From the NCBI GenBank assembly GCA_036785705.1, contig JAWUZG010000352.1, positions 310,001-374,000 of the forward strand: a stretch of DNA of 64,000 nucleotides, read 5' to 3'. Each line of letters starts with the position of its first letter. Within the stretch, counting starts at the first letter, position 1. Shown here piece by piece: positions 53,900 to 64,000 of the stretch. The position numbers and the translations under genes were made by a program. The stretch comes from Acanthornis magna (Eukaryota > Chordata > Aves > Passeriformes > Acanthizidae). Under the pieces are notes generated by a model. The model was not told where the DNA came from and searched no databases. It saw only the letters and a program-made list of their open reading frames with translations.

Positions 53900-54235
53900 A
53901 AGCCACCCGGGGGTCCCCGCCGGTGGATTTGGGGGTGTCGCAGCCTGCCGGACCCACCCCGGAGCCCCCCTGGGGTGGGCAGGTGGAAGGGGAGGGTGGG
54001 TTCGGGTGGCCCCGAGGGGTCACCGGGCTTGGGGACACTTGGGGACACACCCGGGGTTCCTGCCGGTGGATTTGGGGGTGTCGCAGCCTGCCGGACCCAC
54101 CCTGGAGCCCCCCCACTCCAGCCCCCCTGGGGTGCGGCAGGTGGAAGGGGAGGGTGGGTTCGGGTGGCGCGGAGGGGTCCCCGGGCTTGGGGACACTTGG
54201 GAACACTCGGGGACACCCCCGGGAGAGGCTGCGGC
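53900..54235. repeat. ~140-bp direct duplication
   Basis: GGTGGATTTGGGGGTGTCGC and AGCCTGCCGGACCCACC occur in two tandem copies starting near 53922 and 54065, with GGTGGAAGGGGAGGGTGGGT in each. Confidence 0.9.
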
Positions 54236-54735
54236 TCCGGCCAAGCTCGTAAAAGCTGAGCGGACGCGGACGCGGGCGTCGGGGACACGGGGACACGGGG
54301 ACACGGGGACAGGCACGTGCGGGACGTGGCCGGGGCTCGGTGCACCTGTCCCCGACCCCAATTCTGTCCCCGTGTCCCGGAGCGGGACCCCGGAGCTGCC
54401 GGGGGACATGGCACAGGGCACTGCCACCCCCCGGGAGGGGACGTGGGTGTCCCCGCGGGCTCAGCCAGGCTGAGGGGAGGGAGGGAGGGAGGGGACAGGG
54501 CCACCCCCGGAGCCCCCCGGGCGGGCAGTGGCCCGGGGGTGGCTCTGCTGGTGGCGGTCCCGCCCCGGCTGCGGGGACAAGTCGCAGCGTGTCGCTCCGT
54601 GCCTCAGTTTCCCCAGGCGGGAGTGACGCCGGCGCGGGCGCGGGCACGGTCCGTGTCACCGTGCCTGGGAAAGGGACATCGCCACGGCCCTGGAGGTGAC
54701 ACTGCCGCGCAGGGAGAGGGGACAGGGATGCGGTG
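54236..54735. other. Non-repetitive GC-rich intergenic segment
   Basis: No exon recognised. Contains GTGCCTCAGTTTCCCCAGG at 54600. Confidence 0.4.
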
Positions 54736-54744
54736 GCACGGCTG

Positions 54745-55330
54745 GGATGGGGACACAGGGACACGGGGGTGTGGGGACACAGGGACACGGGGATGTGGGG
54801 ACACAGGGACACGGGGACACAGGGATGTGGGGACACGGGGACACGGGGACACGGGGACACAGGGACACAGGGACACGGGGACATGGGGACACGGGGACAT
54901 GGGGACATGGGGACACGGGGACACAGGGACACGGGGACACGGGGACACAGGGACACAGGGACACGGGGACATGGGGACACGGGGACACAGGGATGTGGGG
55001 ACACAGGGATGTGGGGACACGGGGACACAGGGACACGGGAACACGGGGACACGGGGATGTGGGGACACAGGGACACGGGAACACAGGGACACGGGGACAC
55101 GGGGACACAGGGATGTGGGGACACAGGGACACAGGGACACAGGGATGTGGGGACACAGGGACACAGGGATGTGGGGACACAGGGACACAGGGACACAGAG
55201 ACACAGGGATGTGGGGACAAAAGGACATGGGGACACAGGGATGTGGGGACACAGGGACACAGGGATGTGGGGACAAAAGGACAAGGGGACACAGGGATGT
55301 GGGGACAAAAGGACATGGGGACACAAGTCC
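54745..55330. repeat. GGGGACACAGGGACAC array
   Basis: Units of 9-10 bp (GGGGACACA, GGGATGTGG). Confidence 0.96.
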
Positions 55331-55740
55331 CCGCAGTGAGGTTGGGATGGGGACACAGGTGTGCCCAGAGGGACAGGGACGCACAGGTTGTCACAGCAGG
55401 ACAGGGACACGAGGACATGGGGACACAGCCAGGCACGGACCCTGCACGGTCAGGCTGCACCGGCAGGTCCCGGAGGTCCCCGAGCAGTGACACGGGGCGA
55501 GGACACGCCACCCCTGCGGCCCCGCTGTCGCTGTCCCCAAGCCCCCTGTCCCCGCCCCGTGCCGGCGGGACGCTCCCGAGCCCACGCTCGGTTTCGGCTC
55601 CCGCCCGTGCCAGCCCCGTGTCCCTGTCCCCGGTGCCACTGCGTGTCCCTGTCCCCATCCCTGACCCGTCCCCATGTCCCCGTCCCCACCACATCCGTGT
55701 GTCCCACTCTCAGCGCACCCATGTCCCCATGTCCCCAAGT
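55331..55740. other. Non-repetitive to weakly repetitive intergenic segment
   Basis: GC-rich; no gene or element recognised. Confidence 0.4.
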
Positions 55741-56065
55741 CCCCAGCCCATCCCTGTCCCCATCCCTGTCCCCATCCCTGTCCCCATCCTTTCCCCATCC
55801 CTGTCGCCATCCCTGTCCTCATCCCTGTCCCCATCCTGTCCCTGTCCTGTCTCCATCCTGTCCCCTCCCCTGTCCCCATCCCTGTCCCCTATCCCCATCC
55901 CTGTCCCCATCCCGTCCCCATCCCTGTCCCCATCCTGTCCCCATCCCTGTCCCCTGTCCCCATCCCTGTCCCCATCCCGTCCCCATCCCTGTCCCCATCC
56001 TGCCCCCATCCCTGTCCCCTGTCCCCATCCTGTCCCCATCCTGTCCCCATCCTGTCCCCACCCGC
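55741..56065. repeat. CCCATCCCTGTC array
   Basis: Register of 6 and 12 bp (CCCATCCCTGTC, CCCATCCTGTC). Confidence 0.95.
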
Positions 56066-56099
56066 TGCTCCCCGTGCCGCGCTGTCCCCACCCCGTGCC

Positions 56100-56375
56100 G
56101 CGCAGGTTTCCCACGCCGTGATTGACAGCCGGGGCAGGTCGGGCGCAGATCCGGCAGCGAGATTAGCACGAGACTAATTAAAACTCCAATTAAAAATCGC
56201 ATCTCACCCTCGGCCGAGCCGCCAGCTCCGTCGCGAGTCGCAGAGGTCGAGTCCCAACAGCAATTCCTGCTGGCGCTGAGGAAATGTCGCCTCCGGGCAC
56301 GGGAATAATCGCGATAATCGCGACAGATATCTCTGCCAGGCTGGCAGCTGGCCCTGTCCTCGGGGACAGGTGGGC
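56100..56375. promoter_or_regulatory. Candidate conserved non-coding element B
   Basis: An AT-richer unique island with TGATTGACAG (56119-56128), GAGATTAGC, CTAATTAAAACTCC, CCAATTAAAAATCG, a repeated GATAATCGC and the palindrome TGCCAGGCTGGCA. Dense homeodomain/PBX-type sites inside a minisatellite desert suggest an enhancer, perhaps of SP6 or SP2. Confidence 0.4.
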
Positions 56376-56469
56376 AGCCCCGTGCCAGCTGTCCCCGCGG
56401 GCTCAGGCCTTGTGGCCGTGGTGGCACAGCTTGGGGACAGGGGTGGGATGGTGTCGCGCTGGTTATGGA

Positions 56470-57268
56470 GGCACCCCCGTGGGGACAGTGACACCCCCGT
56501 GGGACTGTGACACCCCCGGGGGGACTGTGACACCCCCAAGAGTGGCTGTGACACCCCCACAGGGCTGTGACACCCCCGGGGGACAGGGACACCCCCGTGG
56601 GGCGGTGACACCCCCGTGGGGACTGTGACACCCCCGTGGGGACAGTGACACCCCCGTGGGACTGTGACCACCCTGTGAGGCTGTGACACTCCCGTGGGAC
56701 TGTGACACTCCCGTGGGGCTGTGACACCCCCGTGGGGACTGTGACACCCCCGTGGGACTGTGACACCCCCGTGGGGACAGTGACACCCCCGTGGGGCTGT
56801 GACACCCCCGTGGGGACCGTGACACCCCCGTGAGACTGTGACACCCCCGGGGGGACTGTGACACCCCCGTGGGGACTGGGACACCCCCGTGGGACTGTGA
56901 CACTTCCGGGGGGACTGTGACACCCCCAAGAGTGGCTGTGACACCCCCACAGGGCTGTGACACCCCCGGGGGACAGTGACACCCCCGTGGGGCTGTGACA
57001 TCCCCGTGGGGACAGTGACACCCCCAATAGTGGCGGTGACACCCCCGTGGGACTGTGACACCCCCGTGGGGACCGTGACACCCCCACAGGACTGTGACCA
57101 CCCTGTGGGACAGTGACACCCCCGTGGGGACAGTGACACCCCCGTGAGGCTGTGACACCCCCAATAGTAACTGTGACACCCCCGTGGGACTGTGACACCC
57201 CCGTGGGACAGTGACAACCCCCCTAGGACTGTGACACCCCCGTGGGGACAGTGACACCCCCCCAGGAC
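56470..57268. repeat. GTGACACCCCCGTGGGGAC array
   Basis: Units of 18-20 bp, about 40 copies. Confidence 0.96.
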
Positions 57269-57860
57269 TGCCACCCCCGCAGCGCTGTGCCCACCCGGTG
57301 CCACCACCGCCACCCCTCCTCACCTGGCACTGTCCCCGCCGCGCCACCTCCGCCAGTCCCGGGGTGTCCCCAGGCTCCCGCCGCCACCCCCGGCAGCCTC
57401 AACGTCACCGCAGTGTCACCTCCCCGGGGCCGTCTGGGCGTGGGGCCCCCAAAACCCCGGGGCTGTCCCGTCTGTCCCCGCCTGTCCCCGTCTGTCGCCC
57501 CGGGCTGTCCCCCAGAGGCTGGGGACACCCAGACGGCGCAGCCCCGCGGCAGAGCCCCCCCGGGGACACCCCGGGGACACCGCGGGGCCACCGCGGCTCG
57601 GAACAAGCTCCGAGGGGCGCTGTGACAACCCCGCGCGCTCGGGGACACGGGGACAGCCACTCGTCCCCGTGTCCGGCGGATTTGGTGGCCCGGGAGGAAA
57701 TTGTCGTGTGGAGAGCTCGGCCCCGGGGGGTGGCAGGGCTTGGGGATGTCCCTGTGTCCCCCGGTGTCCTCCTGGGGCCTGGGGGGACAGGGGGTGGCTG
57801 TCCCCTCCGTCCCTCTCTCCCTAGCCTCACTTCCCCTGGGGACAGGGACAGCCCTGTCCC
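57269..57860. other. GC-rich non-repetitive intergenic segment
   Basis: No homologous protein recognised in any frame. Open frames here are long only because GC-rich DNA has few stops. Confidence 0.4.
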
Positions 57861-57861
57861 C

Positions 57862-58262
57862 CTCCTTGTCACCCATGGGGTCTGTGTCCCCCTCCTTGTC
57901 ACCCATGGGGTCTGTGTCCTCCTTCTTGTCACCCACGGTGGCTCCGTCTCCCTCTTTGTCACCCTGTCCCTCTCCTTGTCACCCGCGGTGGCTCTGTCCC
58001 CTCCTTGTCACCCACGCGGTCTCTGTCCCTCTCCTTGTCACCCACGGTGGCTCTGTCCTTCTCCTTGTCACCCAAGGTGGCTCTGTCCCCTCCTTGTCAC
58101 CTACGCGGTCTCTGTCCCCTCCTTGTCACCCGCGGTGGCTCTGTCCCCTCCTTGTCACCCACGGGGTCTCTGTCCCCTCCTTGTCACCCGCGGTGGCTCT
58201 GTCCCCTCCTTGTCACCCACGGGGTCTCTGTCCCCTCCTTGTCACCGCGGTGGCTCTGTCCC
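57862..58262. repeat. CTCCTTGTCACCCACGGTGG array
   Basis: Units of about 28-30 bp (CTCTGTCCCCTCCTTGTCAC). Confidence 0.95.
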
Positions 58263-58384
58263 CCCACCGCGGCTGTCCCCATCTCGGGACACCTCTGCCG
58301 GCTGAGGTCCCGCCGCGGTTTTTGTCCCCTCCTGTCCCCACCCTGTCCCCACCCCCAAACCCCCGTGTCCCCACCCCCCCGAGC

Positions 58385-58500
58385 GATCGGAGGCGTTTGC
58401 CTCTTGCCTCATAATTTATGCAAATGAGCTGTGTAATTAGCCGTAATTTCAAGGCACCGCTCGGGGTTTCAGACGCTCGGGGCGAGAGGAGACCCCCCCG
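58385..58500. promoter_or_regulatory. Candidate conserved non-coding element C
   Basis: A perfect octamer ATGCAAAT at 58418-58425 and TAATTA at 58434-58439 in CATAATTTATGCAAATGAGC, followed by GCCGTAATTTCAAGG. POU plus homeodomain site content; unique between arrays. Confidence 0.4.
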
Positions 58501-58544
58501 GGATGCTCCAGACCCCGCGGGTGGTCCCAGCGCTGATGAGGAGC

Positions 58545-59195
58545 CCCCAGACCCCAAATCCTGGACCCCCAGACCCCAAATCCTGGACCCCCAGTGCCCC
58601 CAGACCCCAAATCCTTGACCCCCCAGTCCCCAAATCCTTGTCACCCAATCCCCCCAGTCCCCCCAGTCCCCAAATCCTGTCCCCCCAGTCTCCAAATCCT
58701 TGTTCCCCCAGACCCCAAATCCTTGTCCCCCCAGTGCCCCCAGACCCCAAATTCTGGACCCCCAGACCCCAAATCCTTGTCACCCAATCCCCCCAGTGCC
58801 TCCAGTCCCCCCAGGCCCCAAATCCTGGTCCCCCCAGACACCAAATCCTGGACCCCCAGACCCCAAATCTTTGTCCCCACAGACTCCAAATCCTTGACCC
58901 CCCAGTCCCCCCAGACCCCAAATCCTGTTCCCTCTGTCCCCCCAGTCCCCCCAGACCCCCCAGTCCCCAAATCCTTGTCCCCCCAGTCCCCCCAGACCCC
59001 AAATCCTGTTCCCCCTGTCCCCCCAGTCCCCCCAGACCCCCCAGACCCCAAATCCTGGTCCCCCCAGTCCCCAAATCTTTGTCCCCCCGACCCCAAATCC
59101 TTGTCCCCCAGTCCCCAAATCCTTGTCCCCCAGTCCCCCCAGACCCCAAATCCTTGTCCCTCCAGTCCCCCCAGTTTCCCCAGTCCCCCCAGTCC
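58545..59195. repeat. CCCCAGACCCCAAATCCTTG array
   Basis: Units of 20-30 bp (GTCCCCCCAGTCCCC, AGACCCCAAATCC). Confidence 0.95.
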
Positions 59196-59199
59196 TCCC

Positions 59200-59312
59200 A
59201 GTGGGATTGGGGATTGGAGATTGGGATTGGGATTGGGGATTGGGATGGGAATCGGGAATGGGATCGGGATTGGGATGGGGATGGGGTTCAGGGATTGGGA
59301 TCGGGATTGGGA
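59200..59312. repeat. GGGATTGGGGATTGG microsatellite
   Basis: Six- to seven-base register repeat; 59313-59560 behind it shows no feature. Confidence 0.9.
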
Positions 59313-59574
59313 TGGCCGACTCTGCCCCAGAGAGCTGTTGGTGGCCACAATCTGTCACCAGGGTCAGCCAGGGACCCGAGGCCACCACCCCGGCCCCAAA
59401 AACCCTCGGGGGTCCCCAAATTGGAGCATCCCTCTCCCCTGCCACCACAGGACCCCCGGACCAAGGCAGAGGAGAGGACAGGCGGTGACACCCTGGGGTT
59501 GGGGTCACCTGGGGTTGGGGTCACCCCAAATCCCTCCATGCGTGCCCTGCAGAGCCCCACGCTGGGTTCACCCC

Positions 59575-59908
59575 CAAATCTGAACAGCCAAACCCATCGG
59601 CTGTACAACCAAACCTGTTCACCCCAAATCTGTACAACCAAATCTGCTCACCCCCAAATCTGTACAACCAAACCTGTTCACCCCAAATCTGCACAACCAA
59701 ATCTGTTCACCCCAAATCTGTACAGCCAAACCTGTTCACCCCAAATCTGTACAACCAAATCTGTTCACCCCAAATCTGAACAACCAAACCTGTTCACCCC
59801 AAATCTGTACAACCAAATCTGTTCACCCCAAATCTGTACAACCAAATCTGCTCACCCCCAAATCTGTACAACCAAATCTGTTCACCCCCAAATCTGTACA
59901 GCCAACCC
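59575..59908. repeat. ~29-bp array CTGTACAACCAAATCTGTTC
   Basis: About twelve copies of AAATCTGTACAACCAAATCT plus GTTCACCCC. Confidence 0.96.
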
Positions 59909-59939
59909 CCATCAGCTGCTCGTCCTGACCCTTCCCATC

Positions 59940-60885
59940 CCGGGGTCCCCTTGGGAGGATCCCCCTCCCCATGGCAGGATCCCCCCTCCAAGGTCCCCAT
60001 CCCAGTGTCCCCAACCCGAGATCCCCATCCCGGGGTTCCATTGCAGGATCCCCCTTCCCATCCCGGGGTCCCCGTGGGAGAATCCCCTTCCCCACTGGAG
60101 GATCCCCCTCCCCATGGCAGGACCCCCATCCCAAGGTCCTCGTCCCGGGGTCCCCATGGCAGGATCCCCATCCCCATCCCGGGGTCCCCATCCCAAGGTC
60201 CCCATCCCAAAGTCCCCACTGCAGGATCCCCCTCCCCATGGCAGGACTCCCATCCCGGGGTCCCCATCCCAAAGTCCTCATCCCGGGATCCCCATTGCAG
60301 GATCCCCTTGGCAGGATCCCCTTCCCCATTGCAGGATCCCCTTGGCAGGATCCCCTTCCCCATTGCAGGATCCCCTTGGCAGGATCCCCTTCCCCATTAC
60401 AGGATCCCCTTGGCAGGATCCCCTTGGCAGGATCCCCATCCCCATTGCAGGATCTCCTCCCCATGGCAGGACCCCCATCCCAAGGTCCCCACCCCAGGGT
60501 CCCCATCCTGGAGTCCCCATCCCAAGCTCCCCATCCCAGAGTCCCCATTGCAGGATCCCCCTCCTCATTGCAGGATCCCCCTCCTCATGGCAAGACCCCC
60601 TTCCTCATTGCAGGATCTCCCTCCTCATTGCAGAATCCCCCTCCTCATTGCAGGATCTCCCTCCTCATTTCAGGATCCCCCTCCTCATGGCAGGACCCCC
60701 ATCCCAAGGTCCCCATCCCGGGATCCCCATTGCAGGATCCCCCTCCCCATTGCAGGATCTCTTCCCCATGGCAGGACCCCCATCCCAAGGTCCTCATCCC
60801 GGGGTCCCCATGGCAGGATCCCCTTCCTCATTGCAGGATCCCCCTCCCCATGGCAGGACCCCCACCCGGGGATCCCACCCCGTCT
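59940..60885. repeat. GCAGGATCCCCTTCCCCATT array
   Basis: Units of 15-40 bp (CCCCATTGCAGGATCCCC, ATCCCAAGGTCCCCATCCC). Confidence 0.95.
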
Positions 60886-60889
60886 CCCC

Positions 60890-61860
60890 ACCGCGGGCCG
60901 CCCCTCCCGTATCCCAGCCGAGCCGAGCCGAGCCGAGCCGAGCCGAGCCGTGGGGCTCAGCCCACAAGGCAGCCGCGTTTCGGTGGCGGCGGCGGCGGCG
61001 GTGGAGCCATCCCTGCGATGATGAAAACCAGGAGAGTTTTCCCCGAGGCGAAGGAGTTCCCTGCACCCTCCGCCCGGCCGGGCGCTTGGCAGGCTCGCCG
61101 GGAGCTGAGGGCTCCCACGCGCCGGCCGCGATCCCGGCCCGGGCCCGGCTCGCCGGGGCCACCGCCGCCTGTTCCCATGGCATTTGGGGACGGGTGGGCT
61201 CCCGCCGTGCCCACCGGGGTCCCCGCGGGGCTGTGTGGCCACCAGCCGGGAGCGAGGGGTGGAAATGGGGCCACGACGCGCCGGTGATTAAGTGGCTCCA
61301 GTGGCCGTGGTGTTGTCACCCGGCAGCTCGCGGGGTTTGTCCCTCCCGCCAGCCTCGGGGGGGACACGTTGGACACCCCCGGCCGAGGTGGGACAGGCTC
61401 GGCCAGGGCCTTGCGGGCTGTTTTGGGCTGTCCCAAATCCATCGGGGTCACGGTGGGTGCTGTCACCAGCGTCCCACTCCGTCCCGCCGCGGATCCGCCT
61501 CGGACCCCAAAATTGTCCCCCGTGTCCATCGCTGTCCCATTTACCCCACGGCACAGGGCCGGGGGACATCGGGGGACACCGAGCCCCCCACGGGGACACA
61601 GCAGGTGGTCACCTCTGTGCGGTGGGGACACACCCCGGGGGTGGCAGGAGGAGAGCGGCCACCCCTGCGTGTCACCCCTCGATGTGGGGACAGCTCCGGG
61701 GGTCTCCGTGGGGTGTGGCAGGATGGGACAACAACCACCTGCGTGTCCCCAGCAGGCGAGGGGGGACAAGTCGGGGGGGATGGCGACAAAAGGGACGCCC
61801 GGGGGTCGCCGGGGGGCGGCAGGAGGAGGCGACCACGGGCGCGGGAGGGAGGCAGGGAGG
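60890..61860. other. CpG-rich non-repetitive block, possible 5' region of a downstream gene
   Basis: Starts with (GCCGA)n at 60916-60945 and (GGC)n at 60983-61000. A small open frame begins at 61018, but I recognise no homologous protein. In tetrapods SP6 lies divergent to SP2 beyond this point, so untranslated SP6 exons could be here. No SP6 coding sequence (its three zinc fingers) is present in the window. Confidence 0.3.
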
Positions 61861-62930
61861 CAGGGAGGGAGGGAGCGAGGCGGTTGTTGCTTTCTTCTTT
61901 AATTACCCCCCTGTTTGCGGTGTCTGCTGCGAACTTCCCGTCCCCTCCCTCCGCTTTCATCCGCCGGATCCTGGGACCGGAGCCGGCTCCTGTCAAGCGG
62001 CGGGGCTGCGGCTCTGCCTCCAAGGGTTAAAATCACCGGGGCCGGGGGTGGAGCTGGGCGGGGGGGCGGAGGGAAGAGCCGGCGGCCGGGCTGGGACCCG
62101 GCCATTCCTGCTCGCCCGGCCCAGTGGGTGCCCCGTCCCTGGGGAGCCGCGCGGGTCCCTCGGGGTCCCCTCGGGAACAGCGCCCGCGCCACTCCGATGA
62201 GGACGGACCCGCCGGGACCTCGCCGCCGCTAGATCCGTACGTATTCCCGGTGCTGCCGGGCACGGCGACCCCCGACGGGACCCCCGGGAGGGTCCGGGGA
62301 CGCGGCTGCCCTGACCGACGCGGTGGCTGCGGTCCCGGCGAGTCCCTGCTCGCCACCGCACCGCGCCCGCTGGCCACCGAGCCCCGCGGTGTCCCCCGCG
62401 GTGCCCCCCGCTCCGGTTTCCAGCGCGACCCCCATTCCCTCGGGACAGAGACCCTTCCCGTGGTGCCGAGTGCTGCGAGGGGCTGGACAGCCCGGACCCC
62501 CCCGCCGCCGCCGCCCCACCGCCGGTGCGGCCCCGTTCCATCCCAAAAAACCCCCGGGGAGTTTCGCTGCGGCTCCGGGCTGGGCGGAGGGGACAATCCT
62601 GACCCCCCGACCCCGAGGCATCCCCCCAAAAACCGCGACATCCCCCGAGCCGCCGGGGCCGGGCCTCGTCCCCCCCGTCGGGGCTGCCGGTGCTTGGGGC
62701 AGCGGCGCCCGGCCGGCCCCGCCGCGGGGCGAGGCACCGGCGGGGCTGGGAGACGGGGCCGGGCCGCCTGTGCCCAGCCCGGGCCGTGACTCACGGGACG
62801 CTTCAGCCGCCGCTGCCTCAGTTTCCCTGCGGTGAAATGGCCAACGCGTCGCTGAGCCCCGCCAGGGAGGGAGGGAGGACGCTGGGGGCCCCTGGGGATT
62901 TTTGTCATCATTCCCGGATGGAAAAATGTC
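61861..62930. promoter_or_regulatory. CpG island with AT-richer edge, possible promoter
   Basis: 61890-61915 has CTTTCTTCTTTAATTACCCC; the rest is CpG-dense with no array, and a TGACTCA AP-1 site lies at 62788. GCTGCCTCAGTTTCCC at 62810 resembles a MIR core. Candidate promoter or 5' exon of the next plus-strand gene. Confidence 0.3.
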
Positions 62931-63180
62931 CTGGGAGGCTCCGTGCCTGGGTGAGGCAGGCCCGTGCAGGGGGGCTCTCCCGGCGCTGCCCCCCGGCCCT
63001 TTTCCCCGGCTTTGGAGCTGGGATGGTGGCGATGGTGTCACCGGCCGCGGTGGGGCCGCGTGGGGGGCTCGGTGCGACCCCCGAGCCGAGGGGGAGTGGG
63101 GTGTGCCGGGAGAGCCCCGGGGGGGCCGTGCGGGAGCGACCCCGGAGCCCACGGGGGTCCCTTCCCCTCCTACCTGGGCT
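62931..63180. other. Non-repetitive GC-rich segment
   Basis: No feature recognised. Confidence 0.4.
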
Positions 63181-63184
63181 AGGG

Positions 63185-63395
63185 GAAGTCCCTGCCAGGC
63201 CCCCTCGGTCACCGCCAGGTCCCCTCAGTCCCTGCCAGGTCCCCTCGGTCACCGCCAGGTCCCCCCAGTCCCTGCCAGCCCCCCTCGGTCACCGCCAGGT
63301 CCCCTCAGTCACCGCCAGGTCCCCTCAGTCCTCACCAGGTCCCCTCAGTCTCCGCCAGGTCCCCTCGGTCCCCACCACGTCCCCTCAGTCCCCAG
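63185..63395. repeat. CCCCTCAGTCCCTGCCAGGT array
   Basis: Units of about 20 bp, ten copies (CCCCTCGGTCACCGCCAGGT). Confidence 0.94.
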
Positions 63396-64000
63396 ATCTG
63401 GGGGGCCCCGCGCGTGCCAGCTGCCACCCCAAAGCCCCGTGAGGCGCTGTCACCGTGGGGTTTTGCGGCTTTGTCCCCAATTTCGAGCCCACGGGGAGCA
63501 GAGGTCTGGGGGGGCTCGGAGCCACCGCTGCGGGTGGGAGCGATGGACCCTCAGTGCCAGCCCTCCCCGACCCCGCTCGTGTCCCCAGGAAAGTCACTAG
63601 GAGGTGTCCCCAGGGTTGGGGTGGGCAGAGCTGAGCCCCTCCCGGGGAGCAGGACCCCAAAACCTGCTCGGCTGTCACCCCGGGGAGCTCAGCCTGCCCC
63701 CAGCTCGAAGCCGAGCCCCCCACAGTGTCACTAACACAGGTCCAGGTGGGTCCCGGCGGGAGGGTTTGGAGCCCCCCAAACTCCCACTCTGATCTTTGGG
63801 GTCCCCTGCCTTCCTGGGTGACACCTGGGGGGGCAAACGGTGTCCCCACGCAGCTGAGGGGTCTTCAGCAGTGAGGGGAGCCTCTCCCTGCCCCGGAATC
63901 ACAGTGTGGGGATGGGGGCGCTCTGGGGGTCGCACCCCTTCGCTCAGGGGGTCCCCCACCCCAAATCTTCCAGCACCTCCCAGCTGTGTCCCTAAGGGTC
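63396..64000. other. Non-repetitive GC-rich window end, no gene recognised
   Basis: Open frames on both strands are short and resemble nothing I know. No splice-consistent homologous peptide found. Confidence 0.4.

Noticed and set aside
59575..59908. CRISPR-like regular repeat (about 29 bp)
   Set aside because: There are no unique spacers, the units are head-to-tail, and the genome is vertebrate.
61018..61287. Small open frame starting MMKTRRVFPEAKEF
   Set aside because: It lies in a CpG-rich block with no homologue I recognise and no splice partner, so it is kept only as part of a possible 5' region.
58503..62030. 1175-codon open frame on the plus strand
   Set aside because: It crosses four unrelated arrays and a CpG island with no homologous peptide; stop-poor GC-rich DNA explains it.
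52564..64000. SP6 coding sequence expected by synteny
   Set aside because: No C2H2 finger or SP6-like peptide appears in any frame up to the window end; it must lie beyond 64 kb.

Overview
The window looks like a GC-rich bird microchromosome, equivalent by gene content to chicken chromosome 27 and human 17q21.32. The protein families are vertebrate, a CR1-like LINE 3' fragment sits near 46.1 kb, and the gene order CDK5RAP3 - PRR15L - PNPO - SP2 is the conserved tetrapod order. No bacterial genes, operons, CRISPR arrays, tRNAs or rRNAs were seen. All gene calls come from reading spliced peptides and checking splice sites and codon phase by eye; no database search was run.

Layout: (1) 1-7.75 kb, minus strand: exons 5 to 1 of CDK5RAP3 (UFMylation adaptor), with the 3' part beyond position 1; its promoter is at 7.75-7.98 kb. 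(2) 8-12.7 kb: PRR15L upstream region, nearly all tandem arrays; the single PRR15L coding exon is at 12776-13075, plus strand. (3) 16.1-23.7 kb, minus: complete PNPO (vitamin B6 oxidase), seven coding exons, 229 codons, convergent with PRR15L. (4) 30.2-52.2 kb, minus: SP2 (zinc-finger transcription factor), six coding exons, a possible extra 54-nt in-frame exon and a non-coding first exon; the 3' UTR probably ends near 26.28 kb. Its promoter (52.2-52.7 kb) holds eight CCAAT boxes and four PBX/PREP-like motifs. (5) 52.7-64 kb: no recognisable coding exon. By synteny this is the SP2-SP6 intergenic region; it alternates tandem arrays with short non-repetitive AT-richer islands carrying homeodomain, octamer and PBX/PREP motifs, which are candidate regulatory elements.

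The dominant feature is tandem repetition: nearly every intron, both recognisable 3' UTRs and most intergenic DNA are minisatellite. The most unusual observation is that many arrays contain pieces of the adjacent exon edge, so intact-looking splice acceptors or donors with exon sequence are copied into the introns. This is seen at CDK5RAP3 exon 3 (eight extra copies in a higher-order repeat), PRR15L (four acceptors), PNPO exon 6 (three donors), and SP2 exons 2, 3, 4, 5 and 6. SP2 also shows three apparent one-base losses in or beside G runs, most simply explained as assembly errors.

The four genes are neighbours by conserved synteny, not a pathway.
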